A program made the position numbers and the translations under genes. The notes beneath the pieces were generated by a model. That model had not been told where the DNA came from and did not search any database. It saw only the letters and a list, made by a program, of their open reading frames with translations. From NCBI RefSeq assembly GCF_902506535.1, contig NZ_LR733827.1:101680-165679 (forward strand): 64,000 nt of DNA, read 5' to 3'. Below, piece by piece: positions 63,847 to 64,000 of the stretch (position 1 is its first letter; each line of letters begins with the position of its first letter). Source of the DNA: Pseudomonas sp. 8Z. GTDB taxonomy: Bacteria > Pseudomonadota > Gammaproteobacteria > Pseudomonadales > Pseudomonadaceae.

Positions 63847-64000
63847 GTGTCCACTCGCGGGACTATTTTTCCCTGGCGTAGCGGCAACCGCTTCGAACTG
63901 CTGCTCGACGGCCCAGTGTTCTTTCCACGCATGCTGGCTGCCATCGACGCGGCGCAGCGGCAGGTGGAGCTGGAGCTGTATCTGGTCGAAGACGGCCAAG
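63847..64000 (+). CDS. Phospholipase D-like/cardiolipin synthase B type protein, partial
   Basis: A GTG start with GGAGG upstream gives 51 residues before the window ends: STRGTIFPWRSGNRFELLLD then GPVFFPRMLAAIDAAQRQVE and LELYLVEDGQ. This matches the opening of PLD-superfamily cardiolipin synthases (the region before the first HKD). The HKD motifs lie outside the window. Confidence 0.7.
   Translation, partial: MSTRGTIFPWRSGNRFELLLDGPVFFPRMLAAIDAAQRQVELELYLVEDGQ

Overview
The window looks like a chromosomal segment of a high-GC gammaproteobacterium, almost certainly a Pseudomonas close to the P. mendocina group. Evidence for the genus: the gene order lolB-ispE-tRNA-Gln-prs-rplY-pth-ychF, the operon hemA-prfA-prmC-moeB-murI followed by pagL, the pair olsB-olsA beside a universal stress protein, and REP-type hairpins with arms like TGTAGGAGCG. 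The species is inferred only.

Layout. (1) 1-2520: the 3' part of a putrescine/omega-amino acid aminotransferase gene that has lost its last ~45 codons to a group II intron 3' remnant, then a MerR regulator and a carboxymuconolactone-decarboxylase-like protein behind a 19-bp-spacer promoter. (2) 2539-9704, minus strand: housekeeping genes (ychF, pth, rplY, prs, two identical tRNA-Gln, ispE, lolB, a TPR lipoprotein). (3) 9919-15442, plus strand: heme/translation/cell-wall operon ending in the lipid A deacylase pagL. (4) 15675-25718, minus strand: a long series of overlapping genes (YkgJ, DUF2878, Cfa-type methyltransferase, DUF1365, FAD oxidoreductase, SDR, SnoaL-like, photolyase, MerR/LitR-like regulator, DUF523-DUF1722, Trp-rich protein, renalase-like protein). 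It reads as one light/photooxidative-stress membrane-lipid module; TGTACA motifs mark its two internal promoters. (5) 25917-31166: an epimerase, hemH and small secreted or lipid-anchored proteins. (6) 31301-46242: Tsx-like porin, a TetR-thiolase-thioesterase unit facing an MFS exporter and lpd, trifunctional putA with GTTGCA motifs upstream, the argO/argP pair, an epimerase and two genes of unknown function. (7) 46397-47043: a non-coding repeat element with long inverted ends. (8) 47194-52930: alkene reductase with ArsR regulator, ACP phosphodiesterase, and a LodA/LodB-type quinoprotein oxidase pair. (9) 53032-60335: ancestral usp-olsA-olsB locus, split by a lower-GC accessory island (54081-58678: TetR, two SDRs, a membrane protein, a quinone-oxidoreductase-like MDR). 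The island is bracketed by a 204-bp direct repeat of the olsA 3' end. (10) 60482-64000: acyl-CoA dehydrogenase-like and metallo-hydrolase proteins, a serine hydrolase, a small secreted protein and the start of a phospholipase D-family gene that runs off the window.

The points most worth following are the olsA-duplicating island, the light/lipid operon with its TGTACA promoters, two TetR paralogues that appear to share an ATTATGGTCG operator type, a REPIN sitting inside the loop of a terminator, and the LodA-like enzyme. No CRISPR array, rRNA or replication origin was seen.
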